From NCBI GenBank assembly GCA_020634165.1, contig JACKCF010000002.1, positions 310,001-374,000 on the forward strand: DNA of 64,000 bases, in the 5' to 3' direction. The notes below the pieces were generated by a model. The model did not search any database, was not told where the DNA came from, and saw only the letters and a program-made list of their open reading frames with translations. The stretch comes from Anaerolineaceae bacterium (GTDB taxonomy: Bacteria; Chloroflexota; Anaerolineae; Aggregatilineales; Phototrophicaceae). The position numbers and the translations under genes were made by a program. The first letter of the stretch is position 1. Each line of letters begins with the position of its first letter. Below, piece after piece: positions 35,255 to 45,216 of the stretch.

Positions 35255-35300
35255 GCATGATGTTGTCAGATCGACAGATACCATATGAAGGAGCAACATC

Positions 35301-36011
35301 ATGTCGAAGAAGCTTATCATTGTGACGATTTTAATCAGCTTGTTGGCCATCAGCGCTGCGGCTGTCTATGCCCAGGGCAATGGCAACAGTAACGGGAATG
35401 GCGCAAACGGCGCAAATGGGAATGGTGGCAATGGTGTTCAGCAAAATCTGCAAATCCACGCGACAGACCCGGCCTATACCAGCGGTGGCATCGGCTTTGT
35501 GAACCCGCAGAATGGCAATATGTGGAATGGCAGCCAGCGCGGCCAGATGAATCGTGGTGCTGGTATGAACGGTACCGGTTTCTACGCCAGCCTGCCCCCG
35601 GCGACAGTTGATGAACTGCCGCAGAACGTCATTGATCTGGTGATTGATGGCTGGACCGATGAACAGCATGCACTGGCCGTGTATGAATCCGTTATCGCCC
35701 AATTTGGTGAGGTCGCGCCCTTCGTCAATATCATGCAGGCTGAATTACAGCATGCCGCCGCCTGGGAACTGATGTTTGATCGCTATGGCATCGAAATCCC
35801 CGCAATCCCGACCTTTGATGTGCCGCAGTTCGCCAGTGTTGAAGAAGCCTGTGCGCTGGGTGCAGAAGCTGAAATCGCCAACTTTGGCCTGTACGATACC
35901 ATGCTGGCGACCTTTGAAGACTACCCGGACCTGTATCAGGTTGCGCTGTCCCTGCGCAATGCGTCGGAATTCCAGCACCTGCCGGCATTCCAAAGCTGTT
36001 CAGGATCATAA
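35301..36011 (+). CDS. Secreted ferritin-like DUF2202 protein
   Basis: 236 residues. Signal peptide LIIVTILISLLAISAAAVYA ending in AxA, then a Gly/Asn-rich mature start (GNGNSNGNGANGANGNGG). The C-terminal helical domain (DGWTDEQHALAVYESVIAQF, IMQAELQHAAAWELMFDRYG, CALGAEAEIANFGLYDTML) has the Glu and ExxH residues of the ferritin-like DUF2202 group. A metal- or redox-related role outside the membrane is inferred. GAAGGAG precedes ATG 35301, and a terminator follows. Confidence 0.8.
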   Translation: MSKKLIIVTILISLLAISAAAVYAQGNGNSNGNGANGANGNGGNGVQQNLQIHATDPAYTSGGIGFVNPQNGNMWNGSQRGQMNRGAGMNGTGFYASLPPATVDELPQNVIDLVIDGWTDEQHALAVYESVIAQFGEVAPFVNIMQAELQHAAAWELMFDRYGIEIPAIPTFDVPQFASVEEACALGAEAEIANFGLYDTMLATFEDYPDLYQVALSLRNASEFQHLPAFQSCSGS

Positions 36012-36038
36012 TCTAACCTCCTCCTGTTTTACGCAAAG

Positions 36039-36063
36039 AGCCGGATAATATGTCCGGCTTTTT
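36039..36063 (+). terminator. Terminator of the DUF2202-like gene
   Basis: AGCCGGA-taatatg-TCCGGCT followed by TTTT. Confidence 0.85.
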
Positions 36064-36185
36064 GTATTTATGCTGTCCTGGCAAGGGCGTCCTGGCAGGC
36101 ATAATCACATTTTTGCTTGCATATCTGGACGCTTGTGAGGGCTTTTCAATGCCAGAGAGTTAACTTTTCGATTACAACCCTCCCG

Positions 36186-36214
36186 TTGTTAGCCACATAC
36201 CCATGCCGTATAAT
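36186..36214 (+). promoter_or_regulatory. Sigma-70-type promoter of the kinase gene
   Basis: TTGTTA, 17-bp spacer, TATAAT. The expected transcript start near 36221 lies between the two in-frame ATGs at 36203 and 36245, so the latter is the start. Confidence 0.65.
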
Positions 36215-36244
36215 CGACATAATTCACCTGTTAACAGGGTTAGC

Positions 36245-38470
36245 ATGACGGACGAGTTCATCGGACAAACAATTGGCGGGTATGATGTGGAGCGTGTCAT
36301 CGGACGTGGTGGCATGGCAACTGTCTATCTGGCGCGCCAGCAGTCGATGAACCGACATGTGGCGCTGAAAGTGCTGCCCAAGCAGTTTGTCAATGACGAT
36401 ACCTACCTCCAGCGCTTCGAGCGTGAAGTCGCGATTGTCAGCAAATTAGAGCATCGCAACATTATTCCTGTGTATGACTATGGTGAGCATGATGGCCTGC
36501 CATATATCGTCATGCGCTATATGCCCTCTGGCTCGATAGATGACCTGCTGCTTGATGGTCCCATGCCGCCGGAACATGTGCTCAAGATTGTGGCGCAGAT
36601 TGCTCCGGCTTTGGACTACGCTCATATCAAGGATGTGCTGCATCGCGACCTGAAGCCGAGCAATGTTTTGCTTGATGACGATGGCGGCGCCTTCCTGACT
36701 GACTTTGGCATCGCGCGGCTGGCGGGCGAAGGCGTCAGCGCGATAACGACACAGGGCGTCGTCGGCACCCCCAGCTATATGTCGCCGGAACAGGCACAGG
36801 GCAAGCCGCTGGATGGTCGCAGCGATCTGTATGCGTTGGGCGTCATGCTCTTTGAGATGCTCACCGGACGTCGCCCCTTCGAGAGTGACACACCCTACAG
36901 CATCGCTGTCATGCAGGTAACCACGCCGCCGCCGACCTTACGCGCCATCAATCCGCTGGTCAGTCAGGCGGTGGAAAAAGTTGTACTCAAGTCCCTCAGC
37001 AAAAAGGCTGATGATCGCTATCCAACGGCAGTCGCTTTGTATGAAGCACTCAAGCTGGCCATCGAATATCCTGAAAAGGTGATGGATACCGAACCGAACT
37101 TGCAGCCGCTGCCGCTGCCCAGTTCGATGCAGCAGCCTCCTTATCAACCCATCAATCAACCTGCACCAGGCAGCGCCCCGATGCGCTATGTGTCCTCACC
37201 GAGCGGCAGCATTCCCAGTGTGCCATCGGGTCGGCTTAAGCCCAAGCGCGGTGGCAACCCACTCCTGAGCGTGTTTATGGGTGGGGCGATTGGCTGCGGC
37301 TTACTGGGCGTGATGATCGTGCTGGGCATTGTGGCTGTGCTCTTATTTTTAGCCAATAACGATGGTGGACAAGTCGCGCCCACACTGGAAGCAGGCGTTA
37401 CAGTTGACGCCAGCTCAGTTGCACCGAGTACCGCCGAAGTACTGCCAACCCTGGATGCGACCAGCCGCGCCGCCCAACAGACGCTGGTTGCTCGTCAGCA
37501 GGATAACCAGGCGACATTAACCGCCGCTGCTGAAAATGCGTCGCCAACCCCACCTGCGACGGAGAGCATCTTTGTGCCTGTGGGGGTACGTGGAACGCCA
37601 ACCCTGCGTCCGGCCCTGAGCGGTGTCTCCGGAACGATTATTTTTGCAGATCGTCGTGCGGACCCCGAAAGTGACAGCGATGTGCAGTCATTCGAGATTG
37701 TCTCGCTGAATCTGGAAAACTGGATCGAAACGCAGCTCACCAACGATCCCAGTGACAATACCTTCCCGCTGGCATCGCCCGATGGCAATTGGGTCGCGTA
37801 TCAATCTGATGGTGATGGCGATAACGAAATTTACGTTGTCAATACGCTCGGTGGGCAGCGCCAGCGCATCACGAATAACAACTATACCGATTATCTGGCG
37901 TCGTGGTCCCCCGATGGCCAATGGATTCTCTATTCATCCGATGTGCGCGGCGACGGTCTGTATGACCTCTACCGGACGCGGCCAACAGGCCAGGATACCG
38001 AACTGGTTTTCAGCAATCGCCAGCGCAACAGCCACGCCCGTTACAGTCCAGATGGCCGCTACATTGTCTTTACCACTGGCACGGCCTCGCTGGATGCCTC
38101 CACCTGGGAAATTGCCCTGCTCGATACAGAAACTAATGAAGTCCGCATGTTGACCAACAACAATGTGCGCGATGGCTCGCCCGTCTTTAGCCCCGATGGC
38201 GAACAGATCATGTATATCTCGTTCAACGGGACCAACAACGCCATCTTCGTTATGGATGTTGATGGCACCAATGCGCGCCTGCTCTACGATAGCGCTGGCA
38301 GTGATTGGGCCGCCAATTACAGCCCCGATGGTGAATTCATCGTCTTTAGTTCCAACGTCACAGGTGATGATCAGCTTTTCCTGATGCAGGCTGATGGCAG
38401 CAATGTTCAGCAAATTACATCCACAGGCGGCGGTTATGCCTCCTGGATTCCTCCGCGCGAGACAGACTAA
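36245..38470 (+). CDS. Ser/Thr protein kinase with membrane helix and TolB-like beta-propeller
   Basis: 741 residues. Hanks-type kinase domain 1-270: glycine loop IGRGGMATVYLARQ, Lys in VALKVLPK, catalytic HRDLKPSNVLLD, DFGIARLAG and APE-equivalent SYMSPEQAQG. A linker and one helix (GLLGVMIVLGIVAVLLFLA, about 345) follow. The outer C-terminal 290 residues are six PD40/TolB-type propeller blades with the recurring 'SPDGxxIxxxS' theme (ASPDGNWVAYQSDGDGDNEI, WSPDGQWILYSSD, YSPDGRYIVFT). The propeller probably senses a ligand outside the cell. The next gene starts directly at its stop codon. Confidence 0.95.
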   Translation: MTDEFIGQTIGGYDVERVIGRGGMATVYLARQQSMNRHVALKVLPKQFVNDDTYLQRFEREVAIVSKLEHRNIIPVYDYGEHDGLPYIVMRYMPSGSIDDLLLDGPMPPEHVLKIVAQIAPALDYAHIKDVLHRDLKPSNVLLDDDGGAFLTDFGIARLAGEGVSAITTQGVVGTPSYMSPEQAQGKPLDGRSDLYALGVMLFEMLTGRRPFESDTPYSIAVMQVTTPPPTLRAINPLVSQAVEKVVLKSLSKKADDRYPTAVALYEALKLAIEYPEKVMDTEPNLQPLPLPSSMQQPPYQPINQPAPGSAPMRYVSSPSGSIPSVPSGRLKPKRGGNPLLSVFMGGAIGCGLLGVMIVLGIVAVLLFLANNDGGQVAPTLEAGVTVDASSVAPSTAEVLPTLDATSRAAQQTLVARQQDNQATLTAAAENASPTPPATESIFVPVGVRGTPTLRPALSGVSGTIIFADRRADPESDSDVQSFEIVSLNLENWIETQLTNDPSDNTFPLASPDGNWVAYQSDGDGDNEIYVVNTLGGQRQRITNNNYTDYLASWSPDGQWILYSSDVRGDGLYDLYRTRPTGQDTELVFSNRQRNSHARYSPDGRYIVFTTGTASLDASTWEIALLDTETNEVRMLTNNNVRDGSPVFSPDGEQIMYISFNGTNNAIFVMDVDGTNARLLYDSAGSDWAANYSPDGEFIVFSSNVTGDDQLFLMQADGSNVQQITSTGGGYASWIPPRETD

Positions 38471-38926
38471 GTGGACGACCTCCTTGCCCAACTTCCAGCC
38501 ATCGCTGGCATATTTGCACTCGCCTTTTTCTACTTCTGGTCAGCTATCCCCGCCGGACTCGCTCTGGGATTATCGCCTGGTGTAGTCATTGCCGTTACGA
38601 CCATCAGCTATGTCGCCGGTGTGGCAATCGTGCTGCTGCCTGGTGAACGTATTCGCGCCTGGGTGATGCGCCGCTGGGGGCGTAAGTCGGACGATGAGCC
38701 GTCTAATGGCCGTATGCAGCGGATCTGGGACCGCTATGGTGTCGTCGGACTGGGCTTACTGGCCCCGATGACGCTCGGCGCCCAGTTGGGAGCAATTCTC
38801 GGCATCACCCTCAACGCCGACCCGCGCCGCCTGTTTCTGTGGCTGTCACTCGGTGGCCTGCTGTGGAGCATCGCCCTGACGGTGTTGGTATCGCTCGGCG
38901 TACTCGGTGCCCAGGCAGTTCTCTAA
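38471..38926 (+). CDS. COG2426-like small membrane protein (putative small multidrug export family)
   Basis: 151 residues, four helices (AGIFALAFFYFWSAIPAGLA, VVIAVTTISYVAGVAIVLLP, VGLGLLAPMTLGAQLGAILG, LFLWLSLGGLLWSIALTVLV). The AxPMTLGxQLGA segment and the short basic loop match the COG2426 group. It starts with GTG directly after the kinase stop (TAA-GTG), so it is translationally coupled. The substrate is unproven, since the family name rests on old annotation. Confidence 0.75.
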   Translation: MDDLLAQLPAIAGIFALAFFYFWSAIPAGLALGLSPGVVIAVTTISYVAGVAIVLLPGERIRAWVMRRWGRKSDDEPSNGRMQRIWDRYGVVGLGLLAPMTLGAQLGAILGITLNADPRRLFLWLSLGGLLWSIALTVLVSLGVLGAQAVL

Positions 38927-38991
38927 GGCTACTTGCACATATTGAACAAGTGTTCTATGCTTGGCGTGTGGGCAATGATAAGGAGACGAAC

Positions 38992-39636
38992 ATGGCACTT
39001 CAACAACCTGATGGTTATCTGGCGACACCTGCATCTGGCAGTGGCAAACCGGTGCTGGTCCTGCATCCCTGGTGGGGACTCAACGACTCGATCAAGGCAT
39101 TTACCGATCAATTGGCCGAAGCTGGTTTCCTGGCCTTCGCTGCTGACCTTTATCATGGTCAGGTGACGAACCAGATCGAGGAAGCTGGAAAGCTGGCAAA
39201 AAGTCTGGACCATGATAAAGCTGCCGCCGATGCCACTGAAGCACTCGCTTATCTGAAAGAAAAATCAGGTTCCGAAGATGGCATCGCCGTGATTGGCTTC
39301 TCTTTGGGAGGCTCATTCGCGGTGCATCTGTCTGGCAGCCAACCCGATGACGTGCATTCGGTGGTGCTGTACTATGGCGTCGGTGAAGGGGATTTCAGCC
39401 AGATAAAAGCCGATTTCCTGGGCCACTTTGCGGAAAATGACCAGTACGAGGAACGCAAGTGGGTCGATTGGCTGGAGGGCGAACTCAAGAAAGTGGGGCG
39501 TTCCGTAACTTTCCATTTTTATGAAGGCACAGAGCACTGGTTCGTGGAGCCGGATCGCGCCGATGTTTATAAGCCTGATGCTGCTAACCTCGCCTGGGAG
39601 CGTACCGTCGCCTTCCTCAATCGCTCGCGGAACTAG
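38992..39636 (+). CDS. Dienelactone-hydrolase-family alpha/beta hydrolase
   Basis: 214 residues. VLVLHPWWGLNDSIKAFTDQ, AFAADLYHGQVT, the nucleophile elbow VIGFSLGGSFAVHLSG, and FHFYEGTEHWFVEPDR with the catalytic His. True dienelactone hydrolases use Cys (GFCxGG); here Ser occupies that position (GFSLGG), so general esterase activity is more likely. AGGAG precedes ATG 38992. A terminator follows. Confidence 0.85.
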   Translation: MALQQPDGYLATPASGSGKPVLVLHPWWGLNDSIKAFTDQLAEAGFLAFAADLYHGQVTNQIEEAGKLAKSLDHDKAAADATEALAYLKEKSGSEDGIAVIGFSLGGSFAVHLSGSQPDDVHSVVLYYGVGEGDFSQIKADFLGHFAENDQYEERKWVDWLEGELKKVGRSVTFHFYEGTEHWFVEPDRADVYKPDAANLAWERTVAFLNRSRN

Positions 39637-39661
39637 CCTTCGTATAGCGGTTAAATTCACT

Positions 39662-39690
39662 AGGGCGCAAAATTGCGCCCTTTTTATTTT
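39662..39690 (+). terminator. Terminator of the hydrolase gene
   Basis: AGGGCGC-aaaatt-GCGCCCT followed by TTTTATTTT. Confidence 0.9.
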
Positions 39691-39742
39691 CTCATTTTCT
39701 TGCCAGTAGTGAACCAAATCGCCTATTCACATATATATAAGG

Positions 39743-39755
39743 TGTGAGACTCACA
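39743..39755 (+). promoter_or_regulatory. Palindrome in the leader of the second ECF sigma gene
   Basis: TGTGAG-a-CTCACA, placed just after an ATATATATAAGG segment that may contain the -10 region. An operator or 5' hairpin is possible. Confidence 0.3.
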
Positions 39756-39783
39756 TCCAGCCAAACACATCATGGAAGGTTAT

Positions 39784-40353
39784 ATGGATGTACGCCAGGA
39801 GCAAACAGCCATTAAAAAGCTCAAAGCGGGCGATGTTCGCGGATTGACAGCATTGGTGACAGCCTATCAGCACCGCGCGCTACGAACGTCGTACCTCATC
39901 ACCCAGGATCGTGCATTGGCGGAAGATGTGACCCAGACGGCCTTTTTGCAGGCATTTGAAAGCATAGGGCAGTTTGACGCATCCAGGCGATTTTTACCCT
40001 GGTTTCTGCGCATCGTCGTGAACATGTCTGTTCAGATGGCAAAACGCCAAGCGAAGATTGTGCCGCTGGATGAGCCGGAGGCAGATGCCGAGCAAACGCT
40101 GAACCACCTACTCGTGTCCAGTATGCCCAATCCGGAGTCGCAGATGGAGATGAGACAGTTAGAGGATCAAGTTCAAAGGCTGCTGGAACAACTCTCACCG
40201 GACCAGCGTGCTGTGATCGTACTGCGCTACTACGTAGACCTCACCGAAAACGAGATGGCCGATATGTTGAAGGTTCCACAGGGAACAGTGAAGTCCCGAT
40301 TGCATGCGGCGCGCAGGCGTCTGCGCCGGATGCTCACGTTAGACCCTCTGTAG
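39784..40353 (+). CDS. ECF-type sigma factor, second in window
   Basis: 189 residues. Region 2: LTALVTAYQHRALRTSYLIT, DRALAEDVTQTAFLQAFESI and FLPWFLRIVVNMSVQMAKRQ. Region 4: LSPDQRAVIVLRYYVDLTEN, EMADMLKVPQGTVKSRLHAA. ATG 39784 has GGAAGG upstream; ATG 39772 is possible. It is paired with a membrane anti-sigma candidate 12 bp downstream. Regulation by that partner is inferred. Confidence 0.9.
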   Translation: MDVRQEQTAIKKLKAGDVRGLTALVTAYQHRALRTSYLITQDRALAEDVTQTAFLQAFESIGQFDASRRFLPWFLRIVVNMSVQMAKRQAKIVPLDEPEADAEQTLNHLLVSSMPNPESQMEMRQLEDQVQRLLEQLSPDQRAVIVLRYYVDLTENEMADMLKVPQGTVKSRLHAARRRLRRMLTLDPL

Positions 40354-40365
40354 AGGAGATGAATC

Positions 40366-41505
40366 ATGGATCAAAAGACTATTCACAAACTGCTCGATAA
40401 CATCGCCGAGCGAAATATGCCCGATTCGGTTGACATATTGCCTGGGCTACAGAGCCAATTAGACAAACCAATTCGCACACCTGCCTCGCCATTGCGCTAC
40501 CCATCGAAGGCGGCGGCGATATTAGTGGCCTGTCTCTTATTCGTGGCGACGACCGTGTATGCGATTGTTCAATTGCAGATTCAAGACCCTGCGCTTGACG
40601 AAAGCATGGTGACACAGATCAATCTCTCGCAGACCATTGACGACATCACCGTCACGGTTGATTGGGCCTATGCTGATGCCAACCGCATCGTCATCGCCTA
40701 TTCCATGAGTGATGAAGACAATCCGCTTGATGCTGCGATTCCTACCAATCAATTATGGGACAGCGAAGGGCATCGTTTTTTGTCAGTGCCTGTAGGATAT
40801 CACCTTGACCAACCCTTACCAGAGATGCTGAGGGGAAATCTGCATTATGATGCTTCGATTGTAAAAGGTGAACCAGAATCACTTGACTTACGTTTGCGCT
40901 TGAGGGGCGATTTCTCCTTCGAGTTCTCGGTGCCATTTATTCCGGGCGTCCGTATTGAGCAGCAGCCTGTTGTCGAACATGCGGGCCTGGGCGTCAACAT
41001 AGAGTGGGCGGTTATTACACCATCCATGACGCGCGTTTTTATTTGCTACGACACGCCCAATGACGATACGTGGGTTCCTTCCTTGCGGGTGAAATTTGAT
41101 GGGCATCCCATCGGCCTTGAACCCGGTGCACATATTCTGGGGATGAAGACCAATAACGAGGATGCAAATGGCAGACCCTGCCGCGAGCATTTTTTCCTGG
41201 ATACTTATGACCAACTGCCGGATCAGGTAACATTTCTCGTCAGACACTTGCAGACGGCGACATACTACAGCGAAGAGAGTATGCAGCGGGCAGCAGAAGT
41301 GCTCGCTGGACATGGCATTGAGTCGGAAGTTGTAAGAAATGGCCATTTGCCGCCTGTATCTTACATACTCAGTTTTACGCTTCCTCCGACGATAGATTAC
41401 GTGGAATTTGATCGCATCTGGGATGAGGCCCTGCTCGCAGCCGGGGAACCCCTGTCTGGTGAATCAATCGAAGGCCCCTGGGAAATTACCGTCGATCTGC
41501 CTTAG
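40366..41505 (+). CDS. DUF4179-like membrane protein, probable anti-sigma factor
   Basis: 379 residues. A 60-residue cytoplasmic part (QKTIHKLLDNIAERNMPDSV, LPGLQSQLD) is followed by one helix (AAAILVACLLFVATTVYAIV) and a 300-residue beta-rich outer domain (INLSQTIDDITVTVDWAYAD, ANRIVIAYSMSD) of the DUF4179 type found in anti-sigma proteins of Gram-positives. AGAGGAG precedes ATG 40366. Direct coupling to the sigma gene supports the role. The cytoplasmic part lacks a zinc motif. Confidence 0.7.
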   Translation: MDQKTIHKLLDNIAERNMPDSVDILPGLQSQLDKPIRTPASPLRYPSKAAAILVACLLFVATTVYAIVQLQIQDPALDESMVTQINLSQTIDDITVTVDWAYADANRIVIAYSMSDEDNPLDAAIPTNQLWDSEGHRFLSVPVGYHLDQPLPEMLRGNLHYDASIVKGEPESLDLRLRLRGDFSFEFSVPFIPGVRIEQQPVVEHAGLGVNIEWAVITPSMTRVFICYDTPNDDTWVPSLRVKFDGHPIGLEPGAHILGMKTNNEDANGRPCREHFFLDTYDQLPDQVTFLVRHLQTATYYSEESMQRAAEVLAGHGIESEVVRNGHLPPVSYILSFTLPPTIDYVEFDRIWDEALLAAGEPLSGESIEGPWEITVDLP

Positions 41506-41532
41506 TCGTCAGCAAATACAATCAGCAACCGC

Positions 41533-41559
41533 AAGGGCGTGACATGTCACGCCCTTTTT
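41533..41559. terminator. Bidirectional terminator
   Basis: AAGGGCGTGAC-at-GTCACGCCCTT followed by TTT; serves both convergent genes. Confidence 0.9.
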
Positions 41560-41561
41560 GC

Positions 41562-41942
41562 TCAATCTAAGCCGTGAACAATCTGCTGAATTGCTTCCTC
41601 GATCCATTCTTGCTTATTGTGATCGTCTGTTCGCAACATCAACTCTTTGAGCGCAGTCACACTTGTTTCAGAGCCAATCTTTACCAGTCCGTCGAGCGCG
41701 GCTTGCCAAATAGAAGCATTTTCATTCGTAGCGGCCTCAATGAGAAAGAGAATGTCTTCCTTGCGTCGATGCTCACCGACAATCTCGACAATTGTAATTT
41801 TGACACGCAGCTTTGTCGCTGCATAGTAGGCCGCTATGAGATCAGGGACTAACGCATCGTCCATCTCAACGAGACTGTAGTAGGCATTTTCTGAATATTC
41901 ACCGCCTAATTGCTGGACAAAGTAATCAACATAATCGCTCAT
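41562..41942 (-). CDS. Small HEAT-repeat-like protein
   Basis: 126 residues made of helical pairs: AYYSLVEMDDALVPDLIAAY, RVKITIVEIVGEHRRKEDIL, IWQAALDGLVKIGSETSVTA. This is the pattern of PBS-lyase/HEAT repeats, about three units, seen in many small protein-interaction modules including immunity proteins. No partner toxin is adjacent. Convergent with the anti-sigma gene and divergent from holB. Confidence 0.65.
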   Translation of the reverse strand: MSDYVDYFVQQLGGEYSENAYYSLVEMDDALVPDLIAAYYAATKLRVKITIVEIVGEHRRKEDILFLIEAATNENASIWQAALDGLVKIGSETSVTALKELMLRTDDHNKQEWIEEAIQQIVHGLD

Positions 41943-42012
41943 AGTTTCAGACTTTCTACAACTGACTGGTTTCAGCCGATGATAGGGGTTTTTGTTGCAG
42001 CCTATCCCCCTC

Positions 42013-42018
42013 TATAAT
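42013..42018 (+). promoter_or_regulatory. -10 element next to the holB start
   Basis: TATAAT ends six bases before ATG 42025. With usual spacing the transcript would begin at or near the start codon, so holB may be leaderless. No convincing -35 is visible. Confidence 0.4.
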
Positions 42019-42024
42019 AGCTCT

Positions 42025-43035
<1,011 letters not shown>

Positions 43036-43190
43036 GTCATTAAGACCTTTTGGTGGCCATTAGTATTGCAAATAGCCCCTATTCGTATCACACTAGTAAC
43101 GTTTCCGAAGCATGAGTTGGGCGGGGCATTTGACCGCTCTGATGAAGTCGTTTTTTTACTCAATACGCATTATCTAAGAGGATTTCTTCA

Positions 43191-43958
43191 ATGTCAGAAC
43201 CACTTTATGGCCTTCAATTGTATTCTGTCCGCGAGGAACTTGCTGCGGACTTCAAAGGCACACTACAACGCCTTGCCGATATGGGCATTCCTAATATAGA
43301 AATCTGGGGCGGCTTACCCGTTCCGGCAGAAGAAGCCGCTGCCATCATGAAAGATATGGGCTTTGGCGTATCCACAGGCCACCTGGGTAGCCCCCTCGCT
43401 GAGGGTGGCGACAAAAACCTCGCCATTGCCAAAGCTTTCGGCCTGTCCGATTACATCATTCCCTGGGTGCCAGCCGAGAACTTCGCCACAGTCGAGGCGG
43501 CCAAAGCCTTCGCCGCCCAACTGAATGCGGCACAGAAAGTCGTCGCTGATGCGGGTATGGGCTTTGGCTATCACAACCATGAATTTGAATTTGCCAAAGT
43601 CGATGGTGACAAAACCGGCTACGAGATCGTCGTTGCTGAAACCAACCCTTCCGTGATGTTCGAGCTGGATACTTACTGGGCGCAGGTTGCTGGCCTGGAC
43701 CCAGTTGATCTAATCGGCAAGTTGGGTTCACGTGTACCTTATGTTCATATTAAAGACGGTCCGGCTGATGCGAGTGACCGCAATGCGCATATGGTCGCTT
43801 TCGGTGAGGGCAACATGGATGTTTCCGGCATTGTCCGTGCCAGCCTCGCCAACAACGCCAAAGGCATCTTCGTCGAACTCGATCACTGTGCGACCGATAT
43901 GATGGAAGCGGTCGATAAGAGCTGGGCTTACCTCAAATCAGAAGGATTCGTATCGTGA
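43191..43958 (+). CDS. Sugar phosphate isomerase/epimerase
   Basis: 255 residues, TIM barrel. YGLQLYSVREELAADFKGTL, ALGVSTGHLGSPL-like second strand, GMGFGYHNHEFEFAKVDGDK, ETNPSVMFELDTYWAQVAGL, and YVHIKDGPADASDRNAHMVA with metal-binding Glu, Asp and His. This is the pattern of the IolE/xylose-isomerase-like family often encoded beside Gfo/Idh/MocA dehydrogenases. The next gene overlaps by 4 bp, so the pair acts together, probably on an inositol- or sugar-derived substrate. Confidence 0.85.
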   Translation: MSEPLYGLQLYSVREELAADFKGTLQRLADMGIPNIEIWGGLPVPAEEAAAIMKDMGFGVSTGHLGSPLAEGGDKNLAIAKAFGLSDYIIPWVPAENFATVEAAKAFAAQLNAAQKVVADAGMGFGYHNHEFEFAKVDGDKTGYEIVVAETNPSVMFELDTYWAQVAGLDPVDLIGKLGSRVPYVHIKDGPADASDRNAHMVAFGEGNMDVSGIVRASLANNAKGIFVELDHCATDMMEAVDKSWAYLKSEGFVS

Positions 43959-45040
43959 CAAACAAAGTCTACAACGTAGGTTTCATCGGCGTCGGCAACA
44001 TTGCACCGCAGTATATCAGGGGGTTGGCTCTCTTCCCGGAAGCGGTGAAGGCTACCGCCTGCGCTGACATCGACATGGACCGTGCGCGCGCCTTTGCCGA
44101 GGCGAATGGCCTCCAGGCCATGACGGTTGAAGAACTGCTCATCTCGCCCGATATTGACATTGTCCTCAATCTGACGATTCCGGCGGCCCATGCGGAAGTC
44201 AGTCTAACGGCGATTGCAGCGGGTAAGCACGTCTACATGGAAAAACCGCTGGCGATCAACAAGGCAGATGGTGCGAAGGTCGTTGCTGCGGCCAAAGAAG
44301 CAGGTGTGCGCGTCGGCTGCGCGCCTGATACTTTCCTGGGTGGCGGTATTCAAACGGCCATCAAGCTCATCGACGACGGGGCCATCGGTACACCGATTGC
44401 GGCGACAGCCTTTATGCTCGGTCACGGCCCGGAACCCTGGCACCCGAATCCCTTCTTCTACTATCTGCCCGGTGGCGGCCCCATGCTGGATATGGGACCG
44501 TACTATTTGACAGCCCTGGTTGCACTGGTCGGGCCGATCACGCAGGTGGCTGGCATGAGCGGTGCAGGCGTCAAGCAGCGCACCGCTGGCCATGAAACTA
44601 TCGCTGGCCAGAACATCCCGATTGAAGTGAATACACATTTCAGCGGCAGCCTGCGCTTCGCCAATGGCGCTATTGGCACCACCATCATGAGCTTTGATAC
44701 CTGGGCACATCACCTGCCGCGTATCGAAGTTCACGGCACCGATGGCAGCCTGAGCATCCCTGATCCCAATCGCTTCGATGGCGAGGTCCAACTCTGGACG
44801 CCGGATAAGCGCGAATGGGTCGATATGCCGCTGACGCATCGTGATGATGTCGGGCGTGGCATCGGCGTAGCGGATATGGCGCTCGGCATACGCGAAGGCC
44901 GTCCGCACCGTGCTAGTGGCGACCTGGCCAACCATGTGCTGGAAGTCATGCTGGCTTTTGACGAATCATCGGAAGCGAATAAGCACATCGATATTCAGTC
45001 CCAGCCGAATCGCCCGGAAGTTCTGCCGATCAACAAATAG
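43955..45040 (+). CDS. Gfo/Idh/MocA-family NAD(P)-dependent dehydrogenase
   Basis: 361 residues, GTG start inside the end of the isomerase gene. Rossmann start VGFIGVGNIAPQYIRGLALF, ACADIDMDRARAFAEANG, NLTIPAAHAEVSLTAIAAGK, and the signature HVYMEKPLAIN with the catalytic EKP lysine. The C-terminal alpha/beta domain contains GGPMLDMGPYYLTALVALVG. Substrate not identifiable; oxidation of a cyclic polyol or sugar is typical. A terminator and repeat copy 5 follow. Confidence 0.9.
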   Translation: MTNKVYNVGFIGVGNIAPQYIRGLALFPEAVKATACADIDMDRARAFAEANGLQAMTVEELLISPDIDIVLNLTIPAAHAEVSLTAIAAGKHVYMEKPLAINKADGAKVVAAAKEAGVRVGCAPDTFLGGGIQTAIKLIDDGAIGTPIAATAFMLGHGPEPWHPNPFFYYLPGGGPMLDMGPYYLTALVALVGPITQVAGMSGAGVKQRTAGHETIAGQNIPIEVNTHFSGSLRFANGAIGTTIMSFDTWAHHLPRIEVHGTDGSLSIPDPNRFDGEVQLWTPDKREWVDMPLTHRDDVGRGIGVADMALGIREGRPHRASGDLANHVLEVMLAFDESSEANKHIDIQSQPNRPEVLPINK

Positions 45041-45060
45041 CAGATAGCTGTTAGCTTTCA

Positions 45061-45088
45061 GCGGTCAGCCTGTGCTGGCCGCTTTTTT
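45061..45088 (+). terminator. Terminator of the isomerase/dehydrogenase operon
   Basis: GCGGTCAG-cctgtg-CTGGCCGC followed by six T. Confidence 0.85.
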
Positions 45089-45093
45089 GGTTA

Positions 45094-45190
45094 GACCCCC
45101 ATCCTCGGTCCTTCCCCCGAAGGAGGAAGGATGCCTTTCTGCAATCATCCTGACCTATAAAAGTCCCCTTCAGGGAGGGGATTTAGGGGC
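45094..45190 (+). repeat. Dispersed two-hairpin element, copy 5 (GAAGGAG type, right arm shortened)
   Basis: GACCCCCATCCTCGGTCCTT, left stem CCTTCC...GGAAGG around CCCGAAGGAG, variable centre at about 45136-45160, then CCCCTTCAGGGAGGGG, a right arm missing part of its stem, and ATTTAGGGGC. Confidence 0.85.
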
Positions 45191-45216
45191 ATTCTTTCTA
45201 CTCAGACTACAAGCTG